A DNA stretch of 64,000 nt from JBEKTW01 sp049515655 (GTDB lineage Bacteria; Bacteroidota; Ignavibacteria; UBA10030; SZUA-254), in contig JBEKTW010000005.1 in the NCBI GenBank assembly GCA_049515655.1, forward strand, positions 1-64,000, read 5' to 3'. Shown piece by piece: positions 1 through 8,233 of the stretch; the stretch's first letter is position 1; each line of letters starts with the position of its first letter. A model generated the notes under the pieces. It saw only the letters and a program-made list of their open reading frames with translations, was not told the origin of the DNA and ran no database searches. Position numbers and translations under genes: made by a program.

Positions 1-307
1 TCATACAATAATCATTTGCCACAGATTCAGTTCTCCACGTGCCACCATATTTTATCTTGTTCCCTTCGTAGTCAAAACCATCAACATTGTATGTATAGGA
101 AATAATCGGATAATACATTTTGCCTCTGTATTGTGTTATCTTTACATAAGACTCATTAATCTTACCCTCTACGATGTTCCAATACTTACTTCGCAAGGAT
201 AGCCAAAGATTTCTTAAAGACCATATCAATCCAATGAGACCACAAAGGCCCCAACCGATGAGACCAACAAGGCCATTAACTGAGGAAGATGCAAGGTTGC
301 CATTCAT
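1..307 (-). CDS. DUF3592-like small membrane protein, cut by the left edge
   Basis: The minus strand read from an ATG at 307 gives 102 open codons that run off the window, so the C-terminus is missing. An AAGGA ribosome-binding site lies 6 bases before the ATG, which decides the start. Residues about 10-29 form a Gly/Leu-rich membrane helix. A beta-rich part follows with W-N-I-V-E-G-K-I-N-E-S, then YYPIISYTYNVDG and YEGNKIKYGG. This order (helix, W..V.G.I..S, Y.P.I.Y.Y.VDG, Y.G..I) is the pattern of the DUF3592 family, whose function is unknown. The call rests on motif recognition only. The gene starts just beyond an attC-like palindrome (323-378), so it could be a cassette-borne gene. Confidence 0.6.
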   Translation of the reverse strand, partial: MNGNLASSSVNGLVGLIGWGLCGLIGLIWSLRNLWLSLRSKYWNIVEGKINESYVKITQYRGKMYYPIISYTYNVDGFDYEGNKIKYGGTWRTESVANDYCM

Positions 308-322
308 ATGTAGTCCTTCGCC

Positions 323-378
323 GCCTAACGATGCAGGTCAGGCGCGCTGTCAAGCGTCGTCTGGACCTGCTGGTTGGC
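323..378 (-). repeat. attC-like imperfect palindrome
   Basis: Four short boxes are arranged as in an integron attC site. The outer pair is GCCTAAC (323-329) with GTTGGC (373-378). The inner pair is GCAGGTC (333-339) with GACCTGC (364-370), with further imperfect pairing inside. On the minus strand the distal box reads GTTAGGC, which fits the attC consensus GTTRRRY, and the next gene starts 16 bases later. The site sits directly after the UroD-family stop codon. No integrase is in the window. A simple 3' hairpin is the alternative, although there is no T-run. Confidence 0.4.
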
Positions 379-385
379 GAACCAA

Positions 386-1381
386 TTATCTATTTCGGAC
401 ATATGCTTTCGCCTTCAGAACGACGTCCGGGTTTGTCTCAAACGGCAAAGCTCCGGTCCCAATGCAGACTCTATGCCGGTTTCCCGCCAGTGTCAGAACC
501 CTGTCAAGTTCATGATAGACCGCTGCTAGATTCCCCGACGCAAATACACCGGGATCAGTATTGATGCGAACCATTACATCAGGATAAGCCTGCATCATTC
601 TCATGAATGACGTCTGGTCCGTCTCGCTAGGACAAATGACATACCCCGTTCCGGTCTCCAAAATCGAGTCCAAGATCGGCAATGTGTTGCCGCCGATAAT
701 GCAGGGCATAGGATGCCCGGCTAAGCAGGATGTTTCATTGATGACGTATTTGAGTACGGGGAGTTCAATCTGGGCAAACATCTCCGGTGACATCAGTGGT
801 GGTGTGGCACCCGACTCGAAAAAGGCAACATCCAGCCCTTGAGAAATGACCTCCCTACAGAATGCGATCTGCCCTTGGGCAAGATAGTGGAGCGCCTGTC
901 TAACAGATGCAGGATCTTCCAGGATGTCGCATAGCAACCTGTCAAAACCCACCAGATTGCTGGCCAAGGAGAATGGCCCGCTCAAAGGTATCCGGATGTC
1001 TGCTTCCGGTAACGCATTGGCAAGTCGTTTGCCCGTTTCGATGACCATCGGAATGCGGCCGTCTTTCTTGGGGTCGAGTGGTTTGAGCTTCCCGATCTGG
1101 TTGGTTCCTGAACACAGGCATGTGGAAATGGCAGGCATGGCGTTACCCGCAGGCGCTTCAATCGTTGCGCCGTATGCCTCGGCCTCCAGATTGTAGATGT
1201 CGATGCCGGCGACAACCGGGGCGTGGCGGTAGAGACGGAACGCTTCGGCGTGAGCCTGAAAAAGCAATTCAGAATCCCGTGACACCTGCCAAGGCGTCTT
1301 TCCGATTAGCGCCGCCGCGTGTTCGTATACGGAAGGAGCGAAATCAACTTGCCTTGCCATTGTCGTGTTTCTCGCCAACAT
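386..1381 (-). CDS. uroporphyrinogen decarboxylase (UroD) family protein
   Basis: This 331-residue protein has the UroD/MtaA/CmuA-type layout: N-terminal helices, a SGPFSLASNLVGF segment near residues 145-160, and an alternating beta/alpha barrel ending in the C-terminal IGTGALPFETNPD loop. AGHPMPCIIGGNT (about residue 240) lies where corrinoid-linked methyltransferases carry their zinc ligands, so a methyl transfer role is as likely as haem synthesis. It is not a typical HemE: the N-terminal arginine motif of HemE is not seen. It is transcribed alone, with a hairpin repeat upstream and an attC-like palindrome just after its stop. The start is uncertain: a second ATG at 1360 is possible and neither has a strong ribosome-binding site. 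Confidence 0.75.
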   Translation of the reverse strand: MLARNTTMARQVDFAPSVYEHAAALIGKTPWQVSRDSELLFQAHAEAFRLYRHAPVVAGIDIYNLEAEAYGATIEAPAGNAMPAISTCLCSGTNQIGKLKPLDPKKDGRIPMVIETGKRLANALPEADIRIPLSGPFSLASNLVGFDRLLCDILEDPASVRQALHYLAQGQIAFCREVISQGLDVAFFESGATPPLMSPEMFAQIELPVLKYVINETSCLAGHPMPCIIGGNTLPILDSILETGTGYVICPSETDQTSFMRMMQAYPDVMVRINTDPGVFASGNLAAVYHELDRVLTLAGNRHRVCIGTGALPFETNPDVVLKAKAYVRNR

Positions 1382-1401
1382 TGTTTATACTGAATCACCG
1401 A

Positions 1402-1530
1402 TCTTGCCTGCTTCCATGGCCGAAACGCAAAACCCGCCGTGCCATATACTTCAGCACAAGCGGGTTCTTTTTCGAACTCACGGGTTTGCATTCGGGAAGA
1501 TGTAGTAACCTCATGATTCGCCCTCGATTC
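1402..1530. repeat. dispersed hairpin repeat, copy 1
   Basis: About 125 bases here are repeated in the same orientation at 4012-4137. The core is a hairpin with AACCCGC and GCGGGTT arms around a loop containing CATATACTTCAGCACAA, followed by CTTTTTC on the plus strand, so it may also act as a terminator. The copies differ at scattered bases. Both lie on the downstream side of T9SS cargo genes. Confidence 0.65.
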
Positions 1531-1575
1531 GTATTGCAAGAAAGTAATGAATTCAGGAGAAAGTGTCAAACAGAA

Positions 1576-1612
1576 ACGAAAGCCGACCCGCGATGAGAAC
1601 AAGTCGGCTTCG
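1576..1612 (-). terminator. intrinsic terminator of the 1625-2458 gene
   Basis: AAGCCGAC (1580-1587) pairs with GTCGGCTT (1603-1610). On the minus strand the stem is followed by TCGTTTCTG. It lies just past the stop codon of the T9SS gene at 1625. Confidence 0.55.
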
Positions 1613-1624
1613 TTACGAATGAGA

Positions 1625-2458
1625 TTACTTGAGCAGCAGAAGCTTTCTTGTTTGCGTAAACTCCTTCGTTTGCAGACGGTAGAAATAGACTCCGCTCGGT
1701 ATGTTAGAGGCGTCCCACGTCGCAGTGTACATGCCCGGCGGTTTCACCTCGTTCACCAGCGTTGCCACCTCCCTGCCCAACACGTTAAACACCTTCAGCG
1801 TTACAAATGACCAGGAACCCGTGACGAAAGACATCTGAGTTATCGGGTTGAAGGGATTAGGATGATTCTGAAACAGAGTGAGGCGGGATGGCAACGATGC
1901 GACCCGGGGGGACACGGCGTCGCCACAAAAGGAGGTATAGCGGCATATGAGGAGATCGTTGATGTTGATGTTGGAAATCGTGATGCTCCTGGTGTGAACC
2001 ATATTCACGTTGACTGCCAACCCGCCCGTCACTATGTCCTGCATGATGATACTATCGCAACAGCTATAGATGATGGCCGCTGAATCGGGCCACGTGATGT
2101 TGAGATGCCAACCTACTTCGGGGATAGCGTTGAGCTCAAACGTGTCGACTTGCACCAGTTGTCTCAGTGGTCTGATATCATTCGGGAGCAGACATTCAAT
2201 GGCTCCACCGTACATGGTGCCGCGCGGATCCATCCACACGGCCCAACCCTGTGGGACGGGTGGCAAATCACATGCCCCCCACTCCTCACCGAGTTCGGTG
2301 TCAAGACCGTATGTCGCACGCGAATCAATGCCGAATGTCAGCGAGTCAACCTCCGTCGATGATATCGAAACCTTCAGCCATGTAAGGGAAGCATACTGGG
2401 CGGGGAGACTTGCACCGCCTGCAAGCGTCAACGCGACGACAAGTGCAGTCCGTTTCAT
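1625..2458 (-). CDS. secreted protein with T9SS C-terminal sorting domain (277 aa)
   Basis: The start at 2458 is chosen because GGAGGACAAG precedes the ATG and the protein then begins with a signal peptide, MKRTALVVALTLAGGASLPA. The middle (residues about 25-185) is beta-rich, has several cysteines and matches no family I know. Residues about 190-277 are a type A sorting domain: HPNPFNPITQ, SFVTLKVFNVLGREVATLVN, GMYTATWDASNIPSGVYFYR and the final RKLLLLK. It should be exported by Sec, carried across the outer membrane by T9SS and anchored there or released. It is the second gene of a pair, starting 53 bases after the broken gene upstream. The sorting-domain hairpin is encoded by degenerate 7-bp repeats (about 1804-1838). 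Confidence 0.85.
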   Translation of the reverse strand: MKRTALVVALTLAGGASLPAQYASLTWLKVSISSTEVDSLTFGIDSRATYGLDTELGEEWGACDLPPVPQGWAVWMDPRGTMYGGAIECLLPNDIRPLRQLVQVDTFELNAIPEVGWHLNITWPDSAAIIYSCCDSIIMQDIVTGGLAVNVNMVHTRSITISNININDLLICRYTSFCGDAVSPRVASLPSRLTLFQNHPNPFNPITQMSFVTGSWSFVTLKVFNVLGREVATLVNEVKPPGMYTATWDASNIPSGVYFYRLQTKEFTQTRKLLLLK

Positions 2459-2511
2459 CTTGTCCTCCACATCTCGTTCCACATGTTGTTCACTGTTACA
2501 AACCGTTCGGG

Positions 2512-3867
2512 TTACTTCATCAAAATCAATTTCCTTGTCGCGGTACACGACCCGGCTTGCCCGCCATACATCTGCCGGACCTGCATTCGGTAGAAATATA
2601 CCCCGCTTGGCAGTCCGCCTTCGGCGGACGCGTCGACTATGCGCGAGTAATTTCCTGGTTCTTGTTCACCGTTTACGAGAGTAAGTACTTCTCTTCCTAG
2701 GAGATCATACAGCTTTAATGTGACGAATGACTTTTGTGGAAGAGAGTATGAGATTGTTGATGTCGGATTAAATGGGTTGGGATAGTTTTGTGATAGTTCA
2801 AATTTGGTGAGTAGAGCTGGACTATTGTGAGAAACAGATGTGATAGTATTACAATAATACACACTACCTCTTACAGTTCCAGAGGCAGGAAGGTCGTTAG
2901 TGCCGGTCCCTACGAATAATTGATCATTGAGATTTATCCTAAGACACTGAATGCGAAGATCATCCAAACCATTGTTGAAGTCGGTCCAAGTATCTCCATT
3001 GTCTACTGATTGGAACACTCCAGAACCGTAAATCGAAGCAAACAATTTGCCTGTTCAGGTGATGACTAACGAGTTGACTTCTCTGACAGGCAGCCCGTTA
3101 TTAACTCTTGACCAGCTAACGCCGCTATCTGTGGATCGATAAACCCCACCAAGAGAGCTGTCATATTCTGCCGTGGCAGCGAACACAGTGCCGTTATTAG
3201 ACGCTACCAATGACCATCCGTAGGTTTTGTCCGCATTTAATACTGTTTGCCATGAATCGCCACCGTCAGTGGAACGATAAATGTACTGAGGTGGATTCGG
3301 AAAATAGCCGGAGTTTACCCCCGCCAATATGTCCCCATTCTTCAGGAAGAGGAATTCTTCGGCTTGATACTGAAGCGGGATGAGTTCCCAGTGCTTACCG
3401 TTGTCTTTCGAACGAAAATTGGAGTGGTTAGCTCCGATGAAAATGCAGCCACTGGGACTAAGGCTCACAGTATGGATAGCGGATATTGGCAGTGTATCCA
3501 CCAATGTGTCCCATGTTGCTCCATTATTAGATGATTTGAACACGCTCCCCCAGGTGCCAGCAAACAAATTATTAACTGAATCCACGGCAATCGTTATTGG
3601 TTGCCAACCAGTATTAAGCACGTATTGCCAACTGTTACCGTGATCGGTTGAGCGTTCAATTCTATCAATGTTCCCATCAAGTACCGCTGAGTCGGGATAC
3701 CACCAAGTGGAAATGAAGATATCGCTTTTTGTATTGAAAGCAATTTGCTCAACACGAATTCCTTGAGGAAATGCCAATTTCTCCCAATTGCTGTTTTGGG
3801 AAAAGACTATGTTTATGCTAATGAGGCAATTAACACTAATAAGAACTGTTTTAAGTCGTGGGCACAT
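2512..3867 (-). pseudogene. BNR-repeat T9SS cargo gene interrupted by an in-frame TGA
   Basis: Two open stretches, 3867-3055 and 3045-2512, are in the same frame and are separated by one TGA at 3057-3055. Together they make one protein of about 450 residues: a signal peptide (MCPRLKTVLISVNCLISINIVFS), BNR/Asp-box repeats (RSTDHGNSW, KSSNNGATW, RSTDGGDSW, RSTDSGVSW, QSVDNGDTW) expected to form a beta-propeller, then a T9SS sorting domain (NYPNPFNPTS to RKLILMK). The protein context across the stop (VNSLVIT, stop, TGKLFASIYGSGVF) continues naturally. A GGAGG site precedes the ATG. A nonsense mutation or a sequence error are the two explanations; other genes here end in TGA, so recoding is unlikely. 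A TCCGCC-TTC-GGCGGA palindrome (2614-2628) adds residues to the sorting domain. Confidence 0.8.
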
Positions 3868-4011
3868 TTTTACTCCTCCGAATTATTCTTATTGTTTTGC
3901 CTGCACCTGCTAACACTGTTAATGCTGATTCGCATAATACATCGATACACCTTCATGTGCCGCGTTAGCGGCCAGCGAAACAAGCATCGGATCACCCATC
4001 ATTACAGATGT

Positions 4012-4137
4012 TGCCTGCTTCGAACGGCCGAAAACACAAAACCCGCCGTGCCATATACTTCAGCACAAGCGGGTTCTCTTTCGAACTCACGGGTTTCCAC
4101 GCGGGAAGAGCTGATACCCTCATAATTCGCCCTCGAT
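4012..4137. repeat. dispersed hairpin repeat, copy 2
   Basis: Same orientation and same hairpin core as 1402-1530, with AACCCGC and GCGGGTT arms (about 4040-4076). The minus strand of both copies could encode a similar short peptide (TREFEKEPACAEVYGTAGF or close), but the context suggests a mobile or terminator repeat, not a gene. Confidence 0.65.
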
Positions 4138-4301
4138 TGACGTCATAGAAAGGTAACGAATTTCCGAATTTGAGTCAAGTTCTTCCGCAAAACATTGCTT
4201 CCATTGGACCAAACGCCACATGAATCACCCCGTACTGGGAGGGATTGAACTGTGCTGTCACTCCAGAGGTGTTACTGTTTCGGTACGTTTTCTACAATAA
4301 T

Positions 4302-4336
4302 AGAAAAAGAGGACCCGCTCCGATGTGGAGCGAGTC
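4302..4336 (-). terminator. intrinsic terminator of the 4355-8104 gene
   Basis: GACCCGCTCC (4312-4321) pairs with GGAGCGAGTC (4327-4336) with one mismatch. Read on the minus strand it is followed by CTCTTTTTCTA. Confidence 0.65.
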
Positions 4337-4354
4337 GGCTTGATTCGAACGAGA

Positions 4355-7300
4355 CTATTTCAGGAGCAACATCTTTCTGGTTCGCTCGATGGATTTACCC
4401 GGGTCGGATGAGCTTGTGGCTTCAAGGCGGTAGAAGTAGATGCCGCTAGGCTCTCCCCTTGCGTCCCAGACAACCGACTTCCATCCTCCATCTTCCATCC
4501 CATCGACCAGCGTCACCACTTCCTTTCCAAGGATGTCGTACACCCTGAGAGTGACAAATGACGAATAACCAATAACGAATGACATTGTCGTCGTGGGGTT
4601 AAATGGATTCGGATAATTCTGTTCAAGGACAAACGATACAGGAAGCCCTTTGTTCAACACCCCGTTGCCGCCCAGTCTGATTTCGCTCGACGGCTGGTAG
4701 TCAAATGTGATGCTCCCGTTACCGCTCATCAGATGCGTTTCGTTCCCAACATGGAGAGCAAAACTTCCTTTCCCTGATTGAACAATATTCCAGGTGATGG
4801 TCAGCGGGTTCGAAGCCGATTGGAGAGAGATCGGAATCTCGTCCGCCGTCGTGGATGCCGGCGGGATAATTTCGACCATGCGTTGAGACTCGTACCGGGC
4901 ATCGAACACTCCCGCGGGGGGAGCGGGCGGAAGCTCATATCTGGAAACATCGATTCCATCCTGCGCGTCTACAAAAAACAGCCTCTGTTCGTTCCCCGCT
5001 CTATCCTTGAGCGTCAAAGAATTTGCGCGATTCAGACGGTCTCGGGAAGATGAGTATCCCTTTTCCAGCGGGTGTAGAGAAGACAGCACGAGCTGACCCT
5101 GAGAACTGACCTTCACCCAGTACCCGCGCTCGGGTCGAAGAGTGTCCGCCATCGTATACCCGGATTGATAACCGAAATATTGCGACTGCACGATACTCGC
5201 CGGAAGCTCTGTGATACTTGAAACCGCTAGCGGTTGAGAAATCGAGCCGATGATGTTCCATCCCTTCCCGACATCGAGCGTATCAACCAGGACAGAATCG
5301 CCTGCAATGTCGGTGAACTGCGGCACTGCAAATTTCAACCAATAACCGACACCTTGGAGAAGAGTATCTCGAGTCTTATAACCCGAAGAATAACCAAACG
5401 CCGATGAAATCGCTGTCGGAAAGATCGTGTTCACCCTCGGGTCGGAAACAGCGAGTGGTACCGAGATCAAGTTCCAACCTGCATAAACGTCCGGATTGAG
5501 GACAATAGTGAAGGTCGTGTCACTTACATCGACCGGGACTCCGCTCGTTACCTCGCTCACGCGGATGCGGCCTTGCGTTGTGCCGATATTAGGCACAACC
5601 CATGGATAGGAGCCGACCCCGGCGGCCACGCTGTCGGCGACGACCGACCAGTGCGAACCGTTGTCCGGAGAAAATTCAATCCTGACCAACGATAGGTGCG
5701 TTTCCGACCAGCGGATGACCTCTGTCCGTCCACTGGCGAGATACTCTCCTCCGTTCGGCGAGAGAAGTGCGAGTTGCGATGTTCGAGAAAGGTATCTCTG
5801 GAACACCCCGTTGCCAAACGTTGCCGCACGCAGGGCGCCGTTCGCATTCGAGACCTTGAGGTCGAGAACCATCACCGGCGGCAATCCCGAATTATAATCC
5901 TCCCAGCTCGCGCCATCGTCGGATGAATGGAATACGCCAAGGTCCGTTCCGACATACAAGTTGCTCGCTTCCTCCGGGTCAACAACGATCGATTGATGAG
6001 GAACGTCGGGAAGATTTGAAGTGATGTTTGTCCAGGTCTGTCCAAGATTTGTCGTCTTGAAAACGTGCGGCGTCCCGTAGCCGCTATAGGTCATGTACAC
6101 GGTGGAACTGTTCGTCGGGTCATACGTAATTTGCGTCGGATAGCGATTCGGCAAGCTGCCGGTGACATTGACCCAATTGCTTCCGCCATTTGTCGAGGCA
6201 AAAACCTGAAAGACCGGAAATGATCCCAGCGCCCCGGTTCCGGTCGCGGCCATCAGCGTATCGGAGCTCGTCCATGAAACACCGATGCAAGAGACTGGAG
6301 TGCCGTTGAGGTCAGCAGGTCCGCTCGGCACGAACCAGGATGCCCCCCCGTTGGTGGATTTGTGCACCTTCGTGTCACCTGCGTACAGGACAGCGGGGTT
6401 CGAGGGGCAGAGTACAAATGGGGCTATGAAGTTCGCAGTTGTGACTCCAAAAGAAATGTCAAACCAGCTCGTGCCGCCGTCGATCGACTTAGAGATATCG
6501 AGATCTATATACTCTTCATACATGATATTGTCATTCGTCGGATCGATGGCGCACCATCCGCCGTCTCCACCGGCCACCTTCGACCAAACGTCGTTACCTT
6601 GATACTCCAGAGCCCCGTTATCCTGTAATCCTCCGAGCGCGATGACAGAATCGAGCGATGAATTCGCAAAGCCGCCATAGAATTGCGTTGTGACGAAGCC
6701 TCCATTGCATCCGAAAAATGATTCTCCCCCGTCCGTGCTCTTGAAAACTCCCCCGTCACATCCAAAATACACGATCCGGGGATTTGTCGGGTCAAAGGCA
6801 ATGGCATGATGGTCGGCGTGAGCATATCCGCCCGGTCCTTCGGGACCACCCGGCGGAACTTGATAGATATATCCCGCCCCCCAATCCGACTTTCGGACAA
6901 GCGTCGCCCCGCCGTCAGTCGCCTTGTAGATATCGAGACCTGCGCAGTACACCGTGTCGGGACTTTGGGGATGCACGGCAATAACATTATCGTACCAGCC
7001 CTGTGAACCTACGTAGTTCACCGTTGAGGAAGGAATCCAGGATGCTCCGCCATTCGTCGTATTGTAAAGTCCAATCATCGCTGAACTCGATGCGTCAGAG
7101 ATACCGGCATACACTGTTTGATGGTTCGTAGGTGAAATCGCGAGCGAGGTTCGTCCAAAATTAACGGATGGCAAACCATTCGTGAGCTGAGCCCAGGAAG
7201 CCCCGGCATTAGTCGATTTGTACAGCCCCGGATTTGGGGAAGAGTTCAGATTTCCGCACGCGATGTACAAAGTCGCCGTATCTACCGGATCAATTGCCAC

Positions 7301-8104
7301 ATCCATGGCCATGAGGACGGATGAGACCTGCGACCATGTTGTTCCGGCATCCGTCGTCTTGAAGGTGCCTTCGCTCGTTGCGGCGTAGAGCGTACGAGAG
7401 TTCAGGGGATTGATGACGACCTTCTCCACGGCTGTAATCTGTGAAAACGTCCACGTCAAACTTGTCTGAGCCCAGGTGCTTCCTCCGTCTGTCGATTTCA
7501 AGACTCCCATGCCGTACGATGCACGGGCACCCGGCGTCCCGATCAATGGACGATGATAAAGACTGATCTCCCCCGTTCCGATATACAGAATGTTGGGATT
7601 GGTCGTGTCGATGGCGATACTGCTCACAGAAAAAACAGGGAATCCGGTATTGATAAGAACCCACGCATTCGTACCCTCACCCCCGGTTGCCGATTTCCAT
7701 AACCCTCCGCTCGCGGAACCGGCCCACACAATGTTGGTGTTGTGCGGGTCAACCGCCAACGACAACACACGGCCGCCAACATTCGTGGGCCCAAGGGAAG
7801 TCCACGACGGAGAAGCCCCGCTCGGCAGGCGGCGCGGTTTCTCTTTGCTCATCGATAACCTCGTGTACTGCGCAGCCTTTTGAAACGCACCCTTCGGGAT
7901 CATCTCATCGGGCAAGGCGCGCTGGGCGTACCACCACTGGAACGCTTCCCACGCATGAGTTTCTCCTTCCCCTGATTCCCTTCCCAAAACCCGCGTTGAA
8001 TTCTTGCTCGAAAAGTCTTCGTGCGATAAGAATAGCAGGGTGAAGCTGGAACATAGAATCCAGATTGCGAGACGCTTGAAAGACAATTTTCCCCTTTTGA
8101 GCAT
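4355..8104 (-). CDS. large secreted beta-propeller protein with T9SS sorting domain (1249 aa)
   Basis: A membrane-spanning signal (residues about 10-28) precedes a long array of BNR/sortilin-type repeats, residues about 90-780 (for example KSTDGGSTW, KTTDAGTTW, KSTNAGASW, KSTDGGESF, KTTNLGQTW). These should fold as one or two beta-propellers like those of family 74 glycosidases or VPS10 proteins. An Ig-like part (LSPNGGEYLASG) follows, then a twice-repeated GWN...GYW module (about 870-1020), a segment with APPAGVFDARYESQRMVE (about 1055) and a type A sorting domain (about 1158-1249, NYPNPFNPTT). The last modules are shared with the proteins at 47946 and 51342. No catalytic residues can be assigned. 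A promoter lies just upstream and a terminator downstream, so the gene is monocistronic. Binding or surface adhesion is as likely as enzyme activity. Confidence 0.85.
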   Translation of the reverse strand: MLKRGKLSFKRLAIWILCSSFTLLFLSHEDFSSKNSTRVLGRESGEGETHAWEAFQWWYAQRALPDEMIPKGAFQKAAQYTRLSMSKEKPRRLPSGASPSWTSLGPTNVGGRVLSLAVDPHNTNIVWAGSASGGLWKSATGGEGTNAWVLINTGFPVFSVSSIAIDTTNPNILYIGTGEISLYHRPLIGTPGARASYGMGVLKSTDGGSTWAQTSLTWTFSQITAVEKVVINPLNSRTLYAATSEGTFKTTDAGTTWSQVSSVLMAMDVAIDPVDTATLYIACGNLNSSPNPGLYKSTNAGASWAQLTNGLPSVNFGRTSLAISPTNHQTVYAGISDASSSAMIGLYNTTNGGASWIPSSTVNYVGSQGWYDNVIAVHPQSPDTVYCAGLDIYKATDGGATLVRKSDWGAGYIYQVPPGGPEGPGGYAHADHHAIAFDPTNPRIVYFGCDGGVFKSTDGGESFFGCNGGFVTTQFYGGFANSSLDSVIALGGLQDNGALEYQGNDVWSKVAGGDGGWCAIDPTNDNIMYEEYIDLDISKSIDGGTSWFDISFGVTTANFIAPFVLCPSNPAVLYAGDTKVHKSTNGGASWFVPSGPADLNGTPVSCIGVSWTSSDTLMAATGTGALGSFPVFQVFASTNGGSNWVNVTGSLPNRYPTQITYDPTNSSTVYMTYSGYGTPHVFKTTNLGQTWTNITSNLPDVPHQSIVVDPEEASNLYVGTDLGVFHSSDDGASWEDYNSGLPPVMVLDLKVSNANGALRAATFGNGVFQRYLSRTSQLALLSPNGGEYLASGRTEVIRWSETHLSLVRIEFSPDNGSHWSVVADSVAAGVGSYPWVVPNIGTTQGRIRVSEVTSGVPVDVSDTTFTIVLNPDVYAGWNLISVPLAVSDPRVNTIFPTAISSAFGYSSGYKTRDTLLQGVGYWLKFAVPQFTDIAGDSVLVDTLDVGKGWNIIGSISQPLAVSSITELPASIVQSQYFGYQSGYTMADTLRPERGYWVKVSSQGQLVLSSLHPLEKGYSSSRDRLNRANSLTLKDRAGNEQRLFFVDAQDGIDVSRYELPPAPPAGVFDARYESQRMVEIIPPASTTADEIPISLQSASNPLTITWNIVQSGKGSFALHVGNETHLMSGNGSITFDYQPSSEIRLGGNGVLNKGLPVSFVLEQNYPNPFNPTTTMSFVIGYSSFVTLRVYDILGKEVVTLVDGMEDGGWKSVVWDARGEPSGIYFYRLEATSSSDPGKSIERTRKMLLLK

Positions 8105-8127
8105 AGTTATGGCAGCCTGTCGGTACT

Positions 8128-8158
8128 TTAATATATCCTAACCGGGACAAAAAGTCAA
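8128..8158 (-). promoter_or_regulatory. Bacteroidota-type promoter of the 4355-8104 gene
   Basis: On the minus strand TTG (8158-8156) is followed after exactly 20 bases by TATATTAA (8135-8128), close to the TAnnTTTG box. The start codon at 8104 lies about 23 bases further, so the leader is very short. Confidence 0.55.
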
Positions 8159-8166
8159 TGACCGGG

Positions 8167-8198
8167 TTTGCAAAAGTCTCCTTTTTTTGGTACACTTT
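8167..8198 (+). promoter_or_regulatory. Bacteroidota-type promoter of clpS
   Basis: TTTG (8167-8170), 20 bases, then TACACTTT (8191-8198). The clpS start is 36 bases downstream. The -7 box is an imperfect match. Confidence 0.45.
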
Positions 8199-8233
8199 TT
8201 ATGTTATTGAGCATTTTTTGAGGTTGGAGTTCA

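Larger units (their letters stand above)
3868..4354. other. 487-base intergenic region with repeats
   Basis: No gene is seen. It holds the 5' region of the broken BNR gene, the second hairpin repeat (4012-4137) and the terminator of the 1249-residue gene (4302-4336). CCGCGTTAGCGG at 3959-3970 is a small palindrome of unknown role. Confidence 0.6.

Noticed and set aside
174..564. Plus-strand open frames at the left edge
   Set aside because: They are antisense to the DUF3592-like gene and to the end of the UroD-family gene and have no start signal.
3055..3057. Selenocysteine or other recoding at the in-frame TGA
   Set aside because: The position lies in a BNR loop where Gly, Ser or Pro is usual, no selenocysteine element is evident, and other genes in the window use TGA as stop.
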